The notes under the pieces are model-generated. The model made no database searches and was not told the DNA's origin. It was given only the letters and a program-made list of their open reading frames with translations. From JOPF136 sp035541255 (GTDB taxonomy: Bacteria; Acidobacteriota; Terriglobia; Acidiferrales; UBA7541), in the NCBI GenBank assembly GCA_035541255.1, contig DATKNR010000016.1, forward strand, positions 1 to 13,784: a stretch of 13,784 nucleotides of DNA. Reading direction: 5' to 3'. Below, in pieces: positions 9,201-13,784 of this stretch. The translations under genes and the position numbers were made by a program. Position 1 is the first letter of the stretch; each line of letters starts with the position of its first letter.

Positions 9201-10512
9201 ATCCCGGGAAGTACTGTTCGGCGGCGAACTGCTGACTGTTCGGATCATCGCAGCCTGCCGAGCCGTTATCACCGGACGAGATGATCACGGTGATGCCCTG
9301 CGCCGCGGCCTGTTCCCATAAAGTGGCGTAAAACTGATTATTAAGACTCCCCAGGTAGGCCTCACAGAGGCCGAAGCTTTCGCTCATCACCGGAGCGAGG
9401 TTGTTGTTGATCACGTATTCAGCGGCCAGGTCGATCCCCGCAGTGGATTCGGTGTCCGCCGCAATGACGAAGTCGATGGTCGCGTTTCTTGCCACCGCGC
9501 CGACGAGCTGTGTATCCAAGTCCCCTTCAATCTCATCGCCGTTGAATCCGGGCGTAGGCCCGTCGACGATTACATTTGGAAGGTTGGCGGCGCTCAAGCC
9601 GAACTGGCTGCGATAGGTAGCCGCGTCGTCGTCAACACAGCTGCTAAAACTGGGTGTGCTCGCCGTGCAAATCTCGGAATCGCCGATGATCGCGATGGTC
9701 TGGCCGCTTCCATCGAGGTGCAGGTTGTTGTACACGGTGTTGAGATCATAGATCGCAGCAAAATCGCCGGGGCCCACGGCGTTGCAGTTGGACCCCGCCC
9801 CGGTGACGGACTGGCATGGGCCAAACGAATATTGGGGAGCGAGGGATACGACCTCACCGGTGGCCTTCGTCTTGCGGAACACGCCGAGGTAGCGGTTCTG
9901 TGCCTTTCGCTTGAAATTATTCAGCGAGACCGGTCCAACAACTGCGGGTGCCAGCGCCGTGGGTATCTGCGGATTCGTCGAGTTGGCAAAATGCTGCTCG
10001 CCGTTCACCAGGTAACGGTGAATCTGGGTGTGGAACGCGTTGCGCACCTGTCCAGCAGTGCCGGAAAACTCGATGACCGTCCGTCCCGCGGAAACCTGGT
10101 TTACTTCGAATCCCTGAGATGCGAGCCAGTTCTTGACGGCCTGAATGTCGGCATCGGCCGGGCCGAACTGGAGGCCGAATTGTTGCGGGGTGAGCCAGTG
10201 ATGAAAACTACTGGACGTGGATTTGCTCTGCTGCGCGTCGATGAAGCTCCTGAGAGACGATTCCTGTTCCGGGGAGCGCCGCAGAAGCAGCAGCATGCGC
10301 CGGATGGGCTGGCTGTCGGCCACGGCGCCCTGGTCATACCCGGCGCGGGCCAATGGATGGATATTTCCGTACAGCGTGGTTACCTGGCTGTTGTTGATCG
10401 CCTGAGTGATGCGCGGCGGCACGGTGCTCTGTGCGCGGCCCAGCAGAGGGATCAGCAAAGCTGCGGCAAGAAGTGGCAGACAGAAGCGCCAGGGGAAACT
10501 CTTTTCTCGCAT
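6226..10512 (-). CDS. Sedolisin-family (S53) acid serine protease precursor with Ig-like/TIG domains and C-terminal anchor
   Basis: 1428 residues from ATG 10512. The frame opens at GTG 10560, but the ATG has GAGGGG 9 nt upstream and starts a clean signal peptide (MREKSFPWRF, hydrophobic core, GRA|QS). Residues ~30-200 match the pro-kumamolisin activation domain (FHHWLTPQQFGLQFGP, then GTAGQVRNAFHTQIHRY). The S53 catalytic domain follows (~225-735). EGDLD gives catalytic Glu329 and Asp333, SSGDNGSAG gives oxyanion Asp415, and GGTSSAAPAFAG gives nucleophile Ser619. FHDVSKGNN and DLATGLG form the usual calcium site (Asp659). Family members are secreted, self-processing, acid-active endopeptidases. 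Several Ig-like domains (~740-1150), a TIG-like domain, a second beta domain and an anchor-like C-terminus resembling that of the BNR protein complete the chain, so the mature enzyme may stay on the cell surface. The gene is likely expressed from its own promoter with a long leader. Confidence 0.95.
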   Translation of the reverse strand: MREKSFPWRFCLPLLAAALLIPLLGRAQSTVPPRITQAINNSQVTTLYGNIHPLARAGYDQGAVADSQPIRRMLLLLRRSPEQESSLRSFIDAQQSKSTSSSFHHWLTPQQFGLQFGPADADIQAVKNWLASQGFEVNQVSAGRTVIEFSGTAGQVRNAFHTQIHRYLVNGEQHFANSTNPQIPTALAPAVVGPVSLNNFKRKAQNRYLGVFRKTKATGEVVSLAPQYSFGPCQSVTGAGSNCNAVGPGDFAAIYDLNTVYNNLHLDGSGQTIAIIGDSEICTASTPSFSSCVDDDAATYRSQFGLSAANLPNVIVDGPTPGFNGDEIEGDLDTQLVGAVARNATIDFVIAADTESTAGIDLAAEYVINNNLAPVMSESFGLCEAYLGSLNNQFYATLWEQAAAQGITVIISSGDNGSAGCDDPNSQQFAAEQYFPGFGTGVNGIASTPFNVAAGGTDFDVTLPNYEATYWSNGQNSPVNGISLVSATQFIPETTWNDSCAQSLVATMSGTLCNATTTSSQFLNIVGGGGGQSNCSGLDPMGQFCQFSYPKPSWQPAATGSAGLSAANDLTRDIPDISLFSADGLISNSFYVVCESDILGGPCDVSAPYFQFLGVGGTSSAAPAFAGIMALVNQAQGPQGQANYVLYNLAKNFPGSFHDVSKGNNSVPCAPASTNCSLAKMTGNALFGILDFQNLQTGQQTMNIGYTAGIGLDLATGLGSVDVANLINNWATAQGNFTATTPVLCLSMTEVAPASCMPQSITAMHGTKVFVDITVNGTVSGMPIPVTSSAAKAEDVALIGTYPSSTAGVDQFISNNYLILNSNLYPLTGGIFSGTTAGTSCPGAANCNYTQGLVGGTYTVTAHYAGDGTFGSSFSSPGISVNITPEASAATQSVIIESPSACIVTPPASSSFVPLCEGLSVNSQPYGSAWALRVDVVGSTSGFENATGNVVITGLPAGFAGSYPLNSEGYLEVQSPGNFGATTGTAQIPALPPGMYNFTSQYCGTVNPCGGDPSYNASSVTPALAFTVTEAPTQTSVTPSSSTITKGSQVTLFASVDTLNFGITGGSIGNSPSGTITFMDSATMAVVGTAPLSATFDNFGYSAASASFTFSPTATASYVAVFSDDGNYTTSTSTPVTVTVNVPPPPTLAMISPPGGAIGSMTNYTFTGANFVAGATSLVIPMGANIAAGPVTVTSSTTLTVMLTVSGTTTGPVALAVQTVGGTSGTVNFGVGSDFSITANPTSQTVTRGSTGMTTLMLSTNIADAAYPGPVRFSVVGLPTESNCTLNGSSCTGYALTPANGANMVNLVITTTAPSLVPPGPDPGVRGPLHLQPWTLLACLALLSLMLALLSRGQRTGRPWRVAQYALAILLVMTLAGTFAACGGGGGSGGGGGGGGNAGSAPLGPNIITITATSGNVSHPVMFTMTLQ
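6229..6570 (-). other. C-terminal anchor-like module of the protease
   Basis: The last ~111 residues run: membrane segment (LLACLALLSLMLALL); basic loop (SRGQRTGRPWR); second membrane segment (AQYALAILLVMTLAGTFAAC) ending in a cysteine at residue ~1382; five Gly, Ser, eight Gly; NAGSAPLG; and a short beta tail ending SHPVMFTMTLQ. Order, spacing and tail motif match the BNR protein. The domains just before also correspond: both have DFxxxI, then YPGxVxxSxxGLPxESxC, then TTAPSLV. Relatedness is clear in protein; the DNA has diverged. Confidence 0.7.
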
Positions 10513-10520
10513 ATCCCTAT

Positions 10521-10527
10521 TCCCCTC
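10521..10527 (-). promoter_or_regulatory. Ribosome binding site of the protease gene
   Basis: GAGGGGA on the - strand, with GAGGGG 9 nt upstream of ATG 10512. It supports the start that leaves the signal peptide at the very N-terminus rather than the upstream GTG at 10560. Confidence 0.6.
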
Positions 10528-10750
10528 AAATGGATTCAAGGTTCCCTGAATCTTGACCACTATCTAACCCCGTGCATCGCAAAAAGACTTTGCAGGCGGC
10601 GCAACCTTCTACCTCGACACTCGGGAAGGCACCGGCTGGGAGAGCTGCCAAAAGCTGGCCCGCGATTCTCACGCACTCCTGGCGGCACAGTGGAATGAGA
10701 CGCCCCGACAATGGCCGATACATCGGACTCACTTAAGGATGCCAGTGGCA

Positions 10751-10779
10751 AAGCTAGCAACCCGCTCCGAAGGTGTCAA
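10751..10779 (-). promoter_or_regulatory. Promoter candidate for the protease gene
   Basis: On the - strand a perfect TTGACA (10779-10774), a 17-nt spacer, then TAGCTT (10756-10751), three of six matches to TATAAT. The predicted start near 10744 gives a leader of about 230 nt. It lies downstream of the FlgM-like ORF, so the protease would be independent of the sigma-factor unit. Confidence 0.5.
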
Positions 10780-10806
10780 GGCGAGTAATCCGTCTCGCAG
10801 ACCCGT

Positions 10807-10858
10807 CCAGGGTCCGGGGCAGCCACCATCGCCGATGGAGCTTTGATGCGGGCCCTGG
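10807..10858. repeat. Nested inverted repeats after the FlgM-like ORF
   Basis: The outer arms CCAGGG (10807-10812) and CCCTGG (10853-10858) enclose a perfect hairpin CCATC-GCC-GATGG (10826-10838). The element sits just after the stop of the FlgM-like ORF and just before the protease promoter. With no T run on either strand it is not a standard intrinsic terminator; it may be a structured 3' end. Confidence 0.4.
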
Positions 10859-10871
10859 AGCGCCCGTCGCC

Positions 10872-11174
10872 TTAGCGATCGAGGAGATCGCCTTCCGCAA
10901 GAAGAGAGTCCACGACCGCAGCAGGCTGGATCGAATATTCATTGACCCGGATTCTGCGCCGCAGCGATCGCACACGGTCGCGCCGGTCAGCGGAGTCTTC
11001 CCGCAGCCGCTGGAGAACCACTTCGCAGTCGATGGCAGGGCACAGTCGGGCAAGAACCTCGCACACGGAAATTTCATCCTCCGTAGGGAAAAGCGGCAGG
11101 GTGAGTGGGGTAAGCGATTCGTCCCTTGTTCTTGAACGCTTACGGGCTTTCGTAGTCGGCTTGCGTCCGCCCAT
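10872..11174 (-). CDS. Small FlgM-like (anti-sigma-28) protein, putative
   Basis: 100 residues from ATG 11174, the only usable start in this frame; there is no clear Shine-Dalgarno, only GGG directly before the ATG. The C-terminal third, RVRSLRRRIRVNEYSIQPA then VVDSLL, follows the FlgM pattern (RV..LR..I..g.Y.v....vAd.LL), the part of FlgM that wraps around sigma-28. The N-terminus is basic (MGGRKPTTKARKRSRTR) and the middle is not recognisable. FlgM proteins are usually 70-110 residues and bind FliA to block it. Position supports the idea: the ORF follows the FliA-family sigma gene by 132 nt on the same strand. The motif match was made by eye, and an unrelated small protein remains possible. 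Confidence 0.5.
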   Translation of the reverse strand: MGGRKPTTKARKRSRTRDESLTPLTLPLFPTEDEISVCEVLARLCPAIDCEVVLQRLREDSADRRDRVRSLRRRIRVNEYSIQPAAVVDSLLAEGDLLDR

Positions 11175-11230
11175 CCCGATAACTAGCCGCGGAGTGCATG
11201 CGGCGCTCCGCTATGGGTATCGGCGGGCGC
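11163..11230. repeat. Long imperfect hairpin between the sigma gene and the FlgM-like ORF
   Basis: Inner stem GCGGAGTGC (11189-11197) pairs with GCGCTCCGC (11203-11211), 9 bp with one G-T pair and a 5-nt loop. Outer arms 11163-11180 and 11213-11230 are complementary at about 14 of 18 positions. On the - strand it lies after the sigma gene stop and reaches into the start codon region of the FlgM-like ORF. It could attenuate transcription or hide the translation start; no T run follows. Confidence 0.5.
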
Positions 11231-11306
11231 GTAAGAATCTTTAGCCCGAAGTGGGTCTTGTCCGCGAAGACATTCTCCCGTTTTTGGTCCTGACGTTGAG
11301 CTTCTT

Positions 11307-12185
11307 TCAGGACTGCAGGCTCTTCAGATGCGAGGCGTTCGTAGTGGAAGCTGCCGAGCCCTGCCCGTGTGGGACGAGCGCCATAGTATCCAGGCATGCT
11401 CGAAGCCGAGCGAGCGCGGCAGAGTGCAATTGAGATACACGGGATTCTCCTACGCCTAATACTTCGCCCACTTCCTTCATGGTCAGCTCTTCGTAGTAAT
11501 ACAGCGTGAGCGCCAGCCGTTCCCGTTCCGGCAGCCGCCGTATGCCTTCTTCCAGCCGAGATCGCTGTTGTTGGCCGGTGCAGATTTCCAGGGGACTGGC
11601 CGCTTCCGGCGAGGCCAGCCGCGAAGCGCAGTCTTGCTCCATGCCGTCTTCCGTGGCGGTCGCCACCTGGTTCAAACTTGCCACATCCAAGCCGCGCAAT
11701 TCCCTGGTCAACTGGTGAAACTGCTCCACGGAAGTCCCCAGCGCGGCAGCCAGTTCCGGCGTTGTCGGGTCCCGTCCCAGCTTCGCGCGCAACTGCTGTT
11801 CTGCTTCCTCAATCCTCCGGGCCTTTCGCCGCAGTTCGCGCGGGCTCCAGTCCAGCGACCGCAGCTCATCCAGAATTGCTCCGCGGATGCGGAATTTCAT
11901 ATACGACTCCAGTTGAACATTTCGGCCGGGATCGAACTTCTCGAGCGCATCAAGCAGTCCCAGCACTCCCGCCTGCAACAAATCTTCGAACGGCACATGC
12001 GCCGGCAGCCGGCTGTGAATCCGGCGCGCCATGTAGCGGACCTGAGGGAGCAGTCCCACGAGTCGCGCATCTCGCTCCACCAAGTGGTCGCGGCGGGATA
12101 CGCACACCGCAGGCCGCCGAGGCCTGTGATTCGTCCGATGGGATTGGATTCGCGCGACAGATTGAGCTTGGGATCCACATTTCAT
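11307..12185 (-). CDS. FliA/WhiG-family RNA polymerase sigma factor
   Basis: 292 residues, a sigma-70 family factor of the FliA/WhiG (sigma-28) group. Region 2 spans about 42-112 (LVGLLPQVRYMARRIHSRLP, then FEDLLQAGVLGLLDALEKFD, then YMKFRIRGAILDELRSLDWS), with the RIRGAILDELR and DWSPRELR segments typical of this group. Region 3 is around 130-165 (KLGRDPTTPELAAALG). Region 4 (~206-265) contains RLPERERLALTLYYYEELT and a helix-turn-helix, MKEVGEVLGVGESRVSQLHS. The ~40 residues before region 2 are longer than usual and basic; ATG 12185 has only a weak upstream AAGGG, and a GTG at codon 27 is an alternative start. FliA proteins direct RNA polymerase to flagellar or, in WhiG, developmental promoters. 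No flagellar gene is in this window, so its regulon is unknown. A FlgM-like ORF follows it. Confidence 0.93.
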   Translation of the reverse strand: MKCGSQAQSVARIQSHRTNHRPRRPAVCVSRRDHLVERDARLVGLLPQVRYMARRIHSRLPAHVPFEDLLQAGVLGLLDALEKFDPGRNVQLESYMKFRIRGAILDELRSLDWSPRELRRKARRIEEAEQQLRAKLGRDPTTPELAAALGTSVEQFHQLTRELRGLDVASLNQVATATEDGMEQDCASRLASPEAASPLEICTGQQQRSRLEEGIRRLPERERLALTLYYYEELTMKEVGEVLGVGESRVSQLHSAALARLRACLDTMALVPHGQGSAASTTNASHLKSLQS

Positions 12186-12226
12186 GGCTGGGTATTTCCC
12201 TTCGAGTTCTCAAATTTCGTACCGCG

Positions 12227-12262
12227 CCACGCCGATTCACTGGCAACACTGCATCGGCGCGG
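12227..12262. repeat. Hairpin in the presumed leader of the sigma gene
   Basis: CCACGCCGAT (12227-12236) and ATCGGCGCGG (12253-12262) form a 10-bp stem, perfect in the - strand RNA if one G-U pair is allowed, with a 16-nt loop. It lies 42-77 nt upstream of ATG 12185. An alternative 7-bp pairing of CCGCGCC with GGCGCGG is also possible using flanking bases. Its role is unknown; it might be a regulatory leader structure. Confidence 0.45.
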
Positions 12263-12473
12263 CACAGAGGGCGATTCGCCATGGAACACCGTAGGGACGA
12301 CAGCTTAGAAAGGGGTTAAGTGGTGATTAGATTTTTCTCGGAATCGCGCGGCGGAGACTTCCCGAAACAGGCCGACTGCGTTCCCCAACTGATACAAAGG
12401 GGAGCGCGGCCGGTCCAAAATATAGATTGGTGCGCCTCGCTCAGGGGAAACACGGACAGCCGAAGTTGGGCTA

Positions 12474-12494
12474 CTGCGCAGGCTGCCCGCGCAG
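12474..12494. terminator. Weak terminator-like hairpin after the response regulator
   Basis: CTGCGC (12474-12479) and GCGCAG (12489-12494) form a perfect 6-bp GC-rich stem with a 9-nt loop, 4 bp after the regulator stop codon on the - strand. No T run follows, so termination would be partial at best. Confidence 0.35.
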
Positions 12495-12498
12495 CGGA

Positions 12499-13290
12499 TT
12501 ACCGGCGTGAGGCGCGGCCGCCGACCACGCTGGCCGCCGGAAATTGGGCGTAATGGTGGGACTCAGCAGGTTGGGCTGTTTGGCTGTGCTGCGTGGCCGG
12601 CCGGGAGCTGTCTTTCTCCGGAACTTCCAATCGGTAGCCGACGCCTCGGACGGTGTGGATAAGGGCGGGATCGAAGCCGTCATCCAGCTTGCGCCGCAGG
12701 TAGTTGATGTAGACGTCGACCACATTCGTAGAGGTGTCGAAGCACAGATTCCAGACGTGCTCGACGATCATGGCCCGGCTGAGCGCCCGCCCACGGTTCC
12801 GCATCAGGTACTCGAGCAGACCAAACTCTTTGGCGGTCAGCGGGATTTTCCGGCCGGCGCGCTCGACGCTGCGATCCAGCCGGTCCAGCACCAGGTCCGC
12901 AACGCGGAGTACGGATTCGCCCTGATGAGTGCCTCGCCGGAGCAGCGCGCGCACTCGCGCGGCAAGTTCGCAGTAGGAAAAGGGCCGTGTCACTGCGTCG
13001 TCTGCGCCTAAGTCCAGCGCCTGCGCACGGTCCTCCGCGCGTGTGGAGCTGGAGAGCGCCAGGATGGGTACCGCCGGTTTGACAGCGCGGGAGCTTCGAA
13101 GCAGCTCATACCCCCGCGCGCTGCTGGTCAGTCCCAGATCGAGCACCAGGAGGTCGTAACCAAACTGCTGCCATAGAAACGCCGTTTCGGCCGCGTCGGC
13201 ACACGTATCCACCGCGTAGTGTTCCGCTTCGAAACCTTTGCGTAAGAAGGTAGCGAGTGATGAATCGCCCTCCGCCAGAAGAATGCGCAT
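12499..13290 (-). CDS. OmpR/PhoB-family response regulator with atypical receiver
   Basis: 263 residues from ATG 13290, with GAGGG 4 nt upstream. The receiver domain (~1-119) has the phosphoacceptor in LLVLDLGL (Asp51) and the GADDAVTRPFS motif. The winged-helix DNA-binding domain (~127-225) is complete: PLTAKEFGLLEYLMRNRGR, the recognition region FDTSTNVVDVYINYLRRKLD, and the hairpin IHTVRGVGYRLEV. A ~39-residue polar tail follows. Two receiver positions deviate. The second residue of the usual acidic pair is Gly8 (LLAEGDSSL, normally E-D), and the lysine of the KPF motif is Arg102. The distances G8-D51 (43) and S80-R102 (22) equal those in PhoB, so the alignment is secure. No histidine kinase is adjacent. 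Phosphorylation may be altered or dispensable. The gene is likely expressed from the promoter at 13345-13373, which carries an operator-like repeat. Confidence 0.95.
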   Translation of the reverse strand: MRILLAEGDSSLATFLRKGFEAEHYAVDTCADAAETAFLWQQFGYDLLVLDLGLTSSARGYELLRSSRAVKPAVPILALSSSTRAEDRAQALDLGADDAVTRPFSYCELAARVRALLRRGTHQGESVLRVADLVLDRLDRSVERAGRKIPLTAKEFGLLEYLMRNRGRALSRAMIVEHVWNLCFDTSTNVVDVYINYLRRKLDDGFDPALIHTVRGVGYRLEVPEKDSSRPATQHSQTAQPAESHHYAQFPAASVVGGRASRR

Positions 13291-13333
13291 GTGACCCTCG
13301 CGTACACGCGCGGGCGGAAGGGGGTGCCCGCAG

Positions 13334-13353
13334 ACTGAGACTGTATTCTCAGT
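13334..13353. promoter_or_regulatory. Operator-like inverted repeat over the regulator promoter
   Basis: ACTGAGA (13334-13340) and TCTCAGT (13347-13353) are a perfect 7-bp inverted repeat with a 6-nt spacer. It overlaps the -10 box (13345-13350) and start region of the response regulator promoter, where a bound dimer would block transcription. The binding protein is unknown; autoregulation is one possibility. Confidence 0.5.
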
Positions 13354-13373
13354 ACTAAACCCTTAAGTGTCAA
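13345..13373 (-). promoter_or_regulatory. Promoter of the response regulator gene
   Basis: On the - strand a perfect TTGACA (13373-13368), a 17-nt spacer, and GAGAAT (13350-13345), four of six matches to TATAAT. The predicted start near 13338 gives a leader of about 48 nt. This is the best promoter match in the window. Confidence 0.65.
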
Positions 13374-13481
13374 GCATTGAGTCTTGCCCGATTCCTCTCC
13401 GTACACGGTGCGGAATCCATCCACAAGGCTCTTTCCTTTTCGCTTCTCCAGTTGCTTTCGGAACGAAATTCCGCCGCCGAA

Positions 13482-13510
13482 TTGACAAAGCACTGCCCAA
13501 CCCGCATTGT
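13482..13510 (+). promoter_or_regulatory. Promoter candidate for the right-edge gene
   Basis: TTGACA at 13482-13487, 17 nt, then CATTGT at 13505-13510, a three-of-six -10 match. It lies about 80 nt upstream of the + strand start at 13593 and is divergent from the response regulator promoter, so the two -35 boxes are about 110 bp apart. Confidence 0.45.
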
Positions 13511-13580
13511 AGGGAGTGGGTGTTCGGGGCAATTCCCACCATACCCCGGCGCTCCACAGACGTCCAAGCCTTTGGAACGC

Positions 13581-13585
13581 AAGGA
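13581..13585 (+). promoter_or_regulatory. Ribosome binding site of the right-edge gene
   Basis: AAGGA is 7 nt from ATG 13593 and 4 nt from the overlapping in-frame ATG 13590. The spacing favours 13593. Confidence 0.55.
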
Positions 13586-13592
13586 TTCCATG

Positions 13593-13784
13593 ATGAGCAA
13601 ACGCATTTCCCGAATGGCCCGTTGCGCGGGCCTCTGCTTTGCCAGTGCAATATTCGTGCCACTCTTCGCGGTAACCGCGCGCGCTCAGTCCCTGCCGGAT
13701 GCGACGTTGGCGCTCTTCCCTGCCCAGGCCGGCGAACTTGCGTTCGCGGATCTCCACACGCTCCGGCAATCCCCCCATTACCGC
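13593..13784 (+). CDS. Exported protein of unknown function, 3'-truncated by the window edge
   Basis: 64 codons are visible, open to the last base. The N-terminus is a typical signal peptide: MSKRISRMAR, a hydrophobic stretch (CAGLCFASAIFVPLFAV) and a TARA|QS cleavage site. The mature part begins SLPDATLALFPAQAGELAFADL, an Ala/Leu-rich sequence that I cannot assign to a family. ATG 13593 is preferred over ATG 13590 on ribosome-binding-site spacing. The gene is divergent from the response regulator, with a 302-bp shared upstream region that carries a promoter on each strand; the regulator may therefore act on it, which is inference only. Confidence 0.8.
   Translation, partial: MSKRISRMARCAGLCFASAIFVPLFAVTARAQSLPDATLALFPAQAGELAFADLHTLRQSPHYR

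Larger units (their letters stand above)
10513..10871 (-). other. Long leader / intergenic region upstream of the protease gene
   Basis: This 359-bp stretch separates the protease start from the FlgM-like ORF. It holds the protease promoter candidate (10751-10779), a structured element (10807-10858) and an untranslated leader of about 230 nt. No known riboswitch core was recognised on the - strand. A 68-codon ORF starting with GTG (10732-10526) ends 13 nt before the protease ATG and could be a leader peptide, but it has no recognised motif. On the opposite strand 10568-10846 is an open frame with GC-rich third positions but no start codon near its beginning. Confidence 0.5.
12186..12498 (-). 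other. Intergenic region between the response regulator and the sigma gene
   Basis: 313 bp with no convincing gene. It holds a hairpin right after the regulator stop (12474-12494), an AT-richer patch with TATATT on the - strand near 12420 that lacks a fitting -35 box, and a strong hairpin (12227-12262) in the presumed leader of the sigma gene. No clear promoter for the sigma gene was found, so it may be transcribed from a non-housekeeping promoter or by read-through from the regulator. Confidence 0.45.

Noticed and set aside
10622..10649. Cobalamin-riboswitch-like core (GGGAAGGC followed by GGCTGGGAGAGCTGCC) on the + strand
   Set aside because: The match to the B12 box is partial, the upstream CCCGCCACTG-type elements are missing, and no + strand gene follows.
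10633..10650. tRNA D-arm-like sequence (GGCTGGGAGAGCTGCC)
   Set aside because: No matching anticodon arm, T-loop or acceptor stem can be drawn around it.
11140..11397. An 85-codon ORF bridging the sigma gene end and the FlgM-like start
   Set aside because: It overlaps both genes in a different frame, has no recognisable motif and includes the hairpin at 11163-11230.
12320..12553. A 77-codon + strand ORF in the gap after the regulator
   Set aside because: It overlaps the 3' end of the regulator antisense, shows no ribosome binding site and has an unstructured Arg/Ala-rich translation.
13128..13778. A 216-codon - strand frame extending upstream of the regulator
   Set aside because: It covers the divergent promoter region and runs antisense to the right-edge gene, whose signal peptide and ribosome binding site are convincing.
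1..13784. Mobile element, CRISPR or phage defence system
   Set aside because: No transposase, integrase, terminal inverted repeats, direct-repeat arrays, Cas or toxin-antitoxin motifs were seen in any frame.

Overview
The window looks like chromosomal DNA from a member of the Acidobacteriota (Terriglobia or Solibacter-like). This rests on high GC, large secreted proteins rich in Gly, Thr, Ser and Ala and built from Ig-like, TIG and BNR modules, a sedolisin (S53) protease with that architecture, and an OmpR-type regulator of a style I associate with the phylum. The assignment is from protein style only; no marker gene is present. I see no insertion sequence, integrase, CRISPR array, rRNA or tRNA.

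Layout. (1) 1-2382, + strand: the 3' part of a very large exported protein, with three Ig-like repeats followed by an NHL/YVTN-type beta-propeller that carries an inserted phage-tail-like small domain. It converges on the next gene at a strong bidirectional terminator (2403-2441). (2) 2530-6087, - strand: a secreted BNR/sortilin-type propeller protein. (3) 6226-10512, - strand: a sedolisin-family acid protease precursor with an intact catalytic set and several Ig-like domains. Genes 2 and 3 end in the same kind of C-terminal assembly: TIG domain, a second beta domain, two membrane segments, a lipobox-like cysteine, a glycine tract and a short beta tail. (4) 10872-12185, - strand: a FliA/WhiG-family sigma factor followed by a small ORF resembling the anti-sigma factor FlgM. 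(5) 12499-13290, - strand: an OmpR/PhoB-type response regulator whose receiver domain lacks two normally conserved residues. (6) 13593 to the right edge, + strand: the start of an exported protein of unknown function, divergent from the regulator.

Four promoter candidates have a perfect TTGACA -35 box and a 17-nt spacer. They lie upstream of the BNR gene, the protease gene, the response regulator and the right-edge gene. The regulator promoter carries a perfect 7-bp inverted repeat across its -10 box. The protease promoter implies a leader of about 230 nt.

The window therefore joins a cell-envelope/secretome part (genes 1-3) to a small regulatory part (sigma factor, putative anti-sigma factor, orphan response regulator). 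Whether the regulators control the secreted proteins cannot be read from the sequence. I did not find a clearly new multi-gene system. The most notable items are the shared C-terminal anchor-like module, the sigma/FlgM-like pair without flagellar genes in view, and the atypical receiver with an operator-like repeat in its own promoter.
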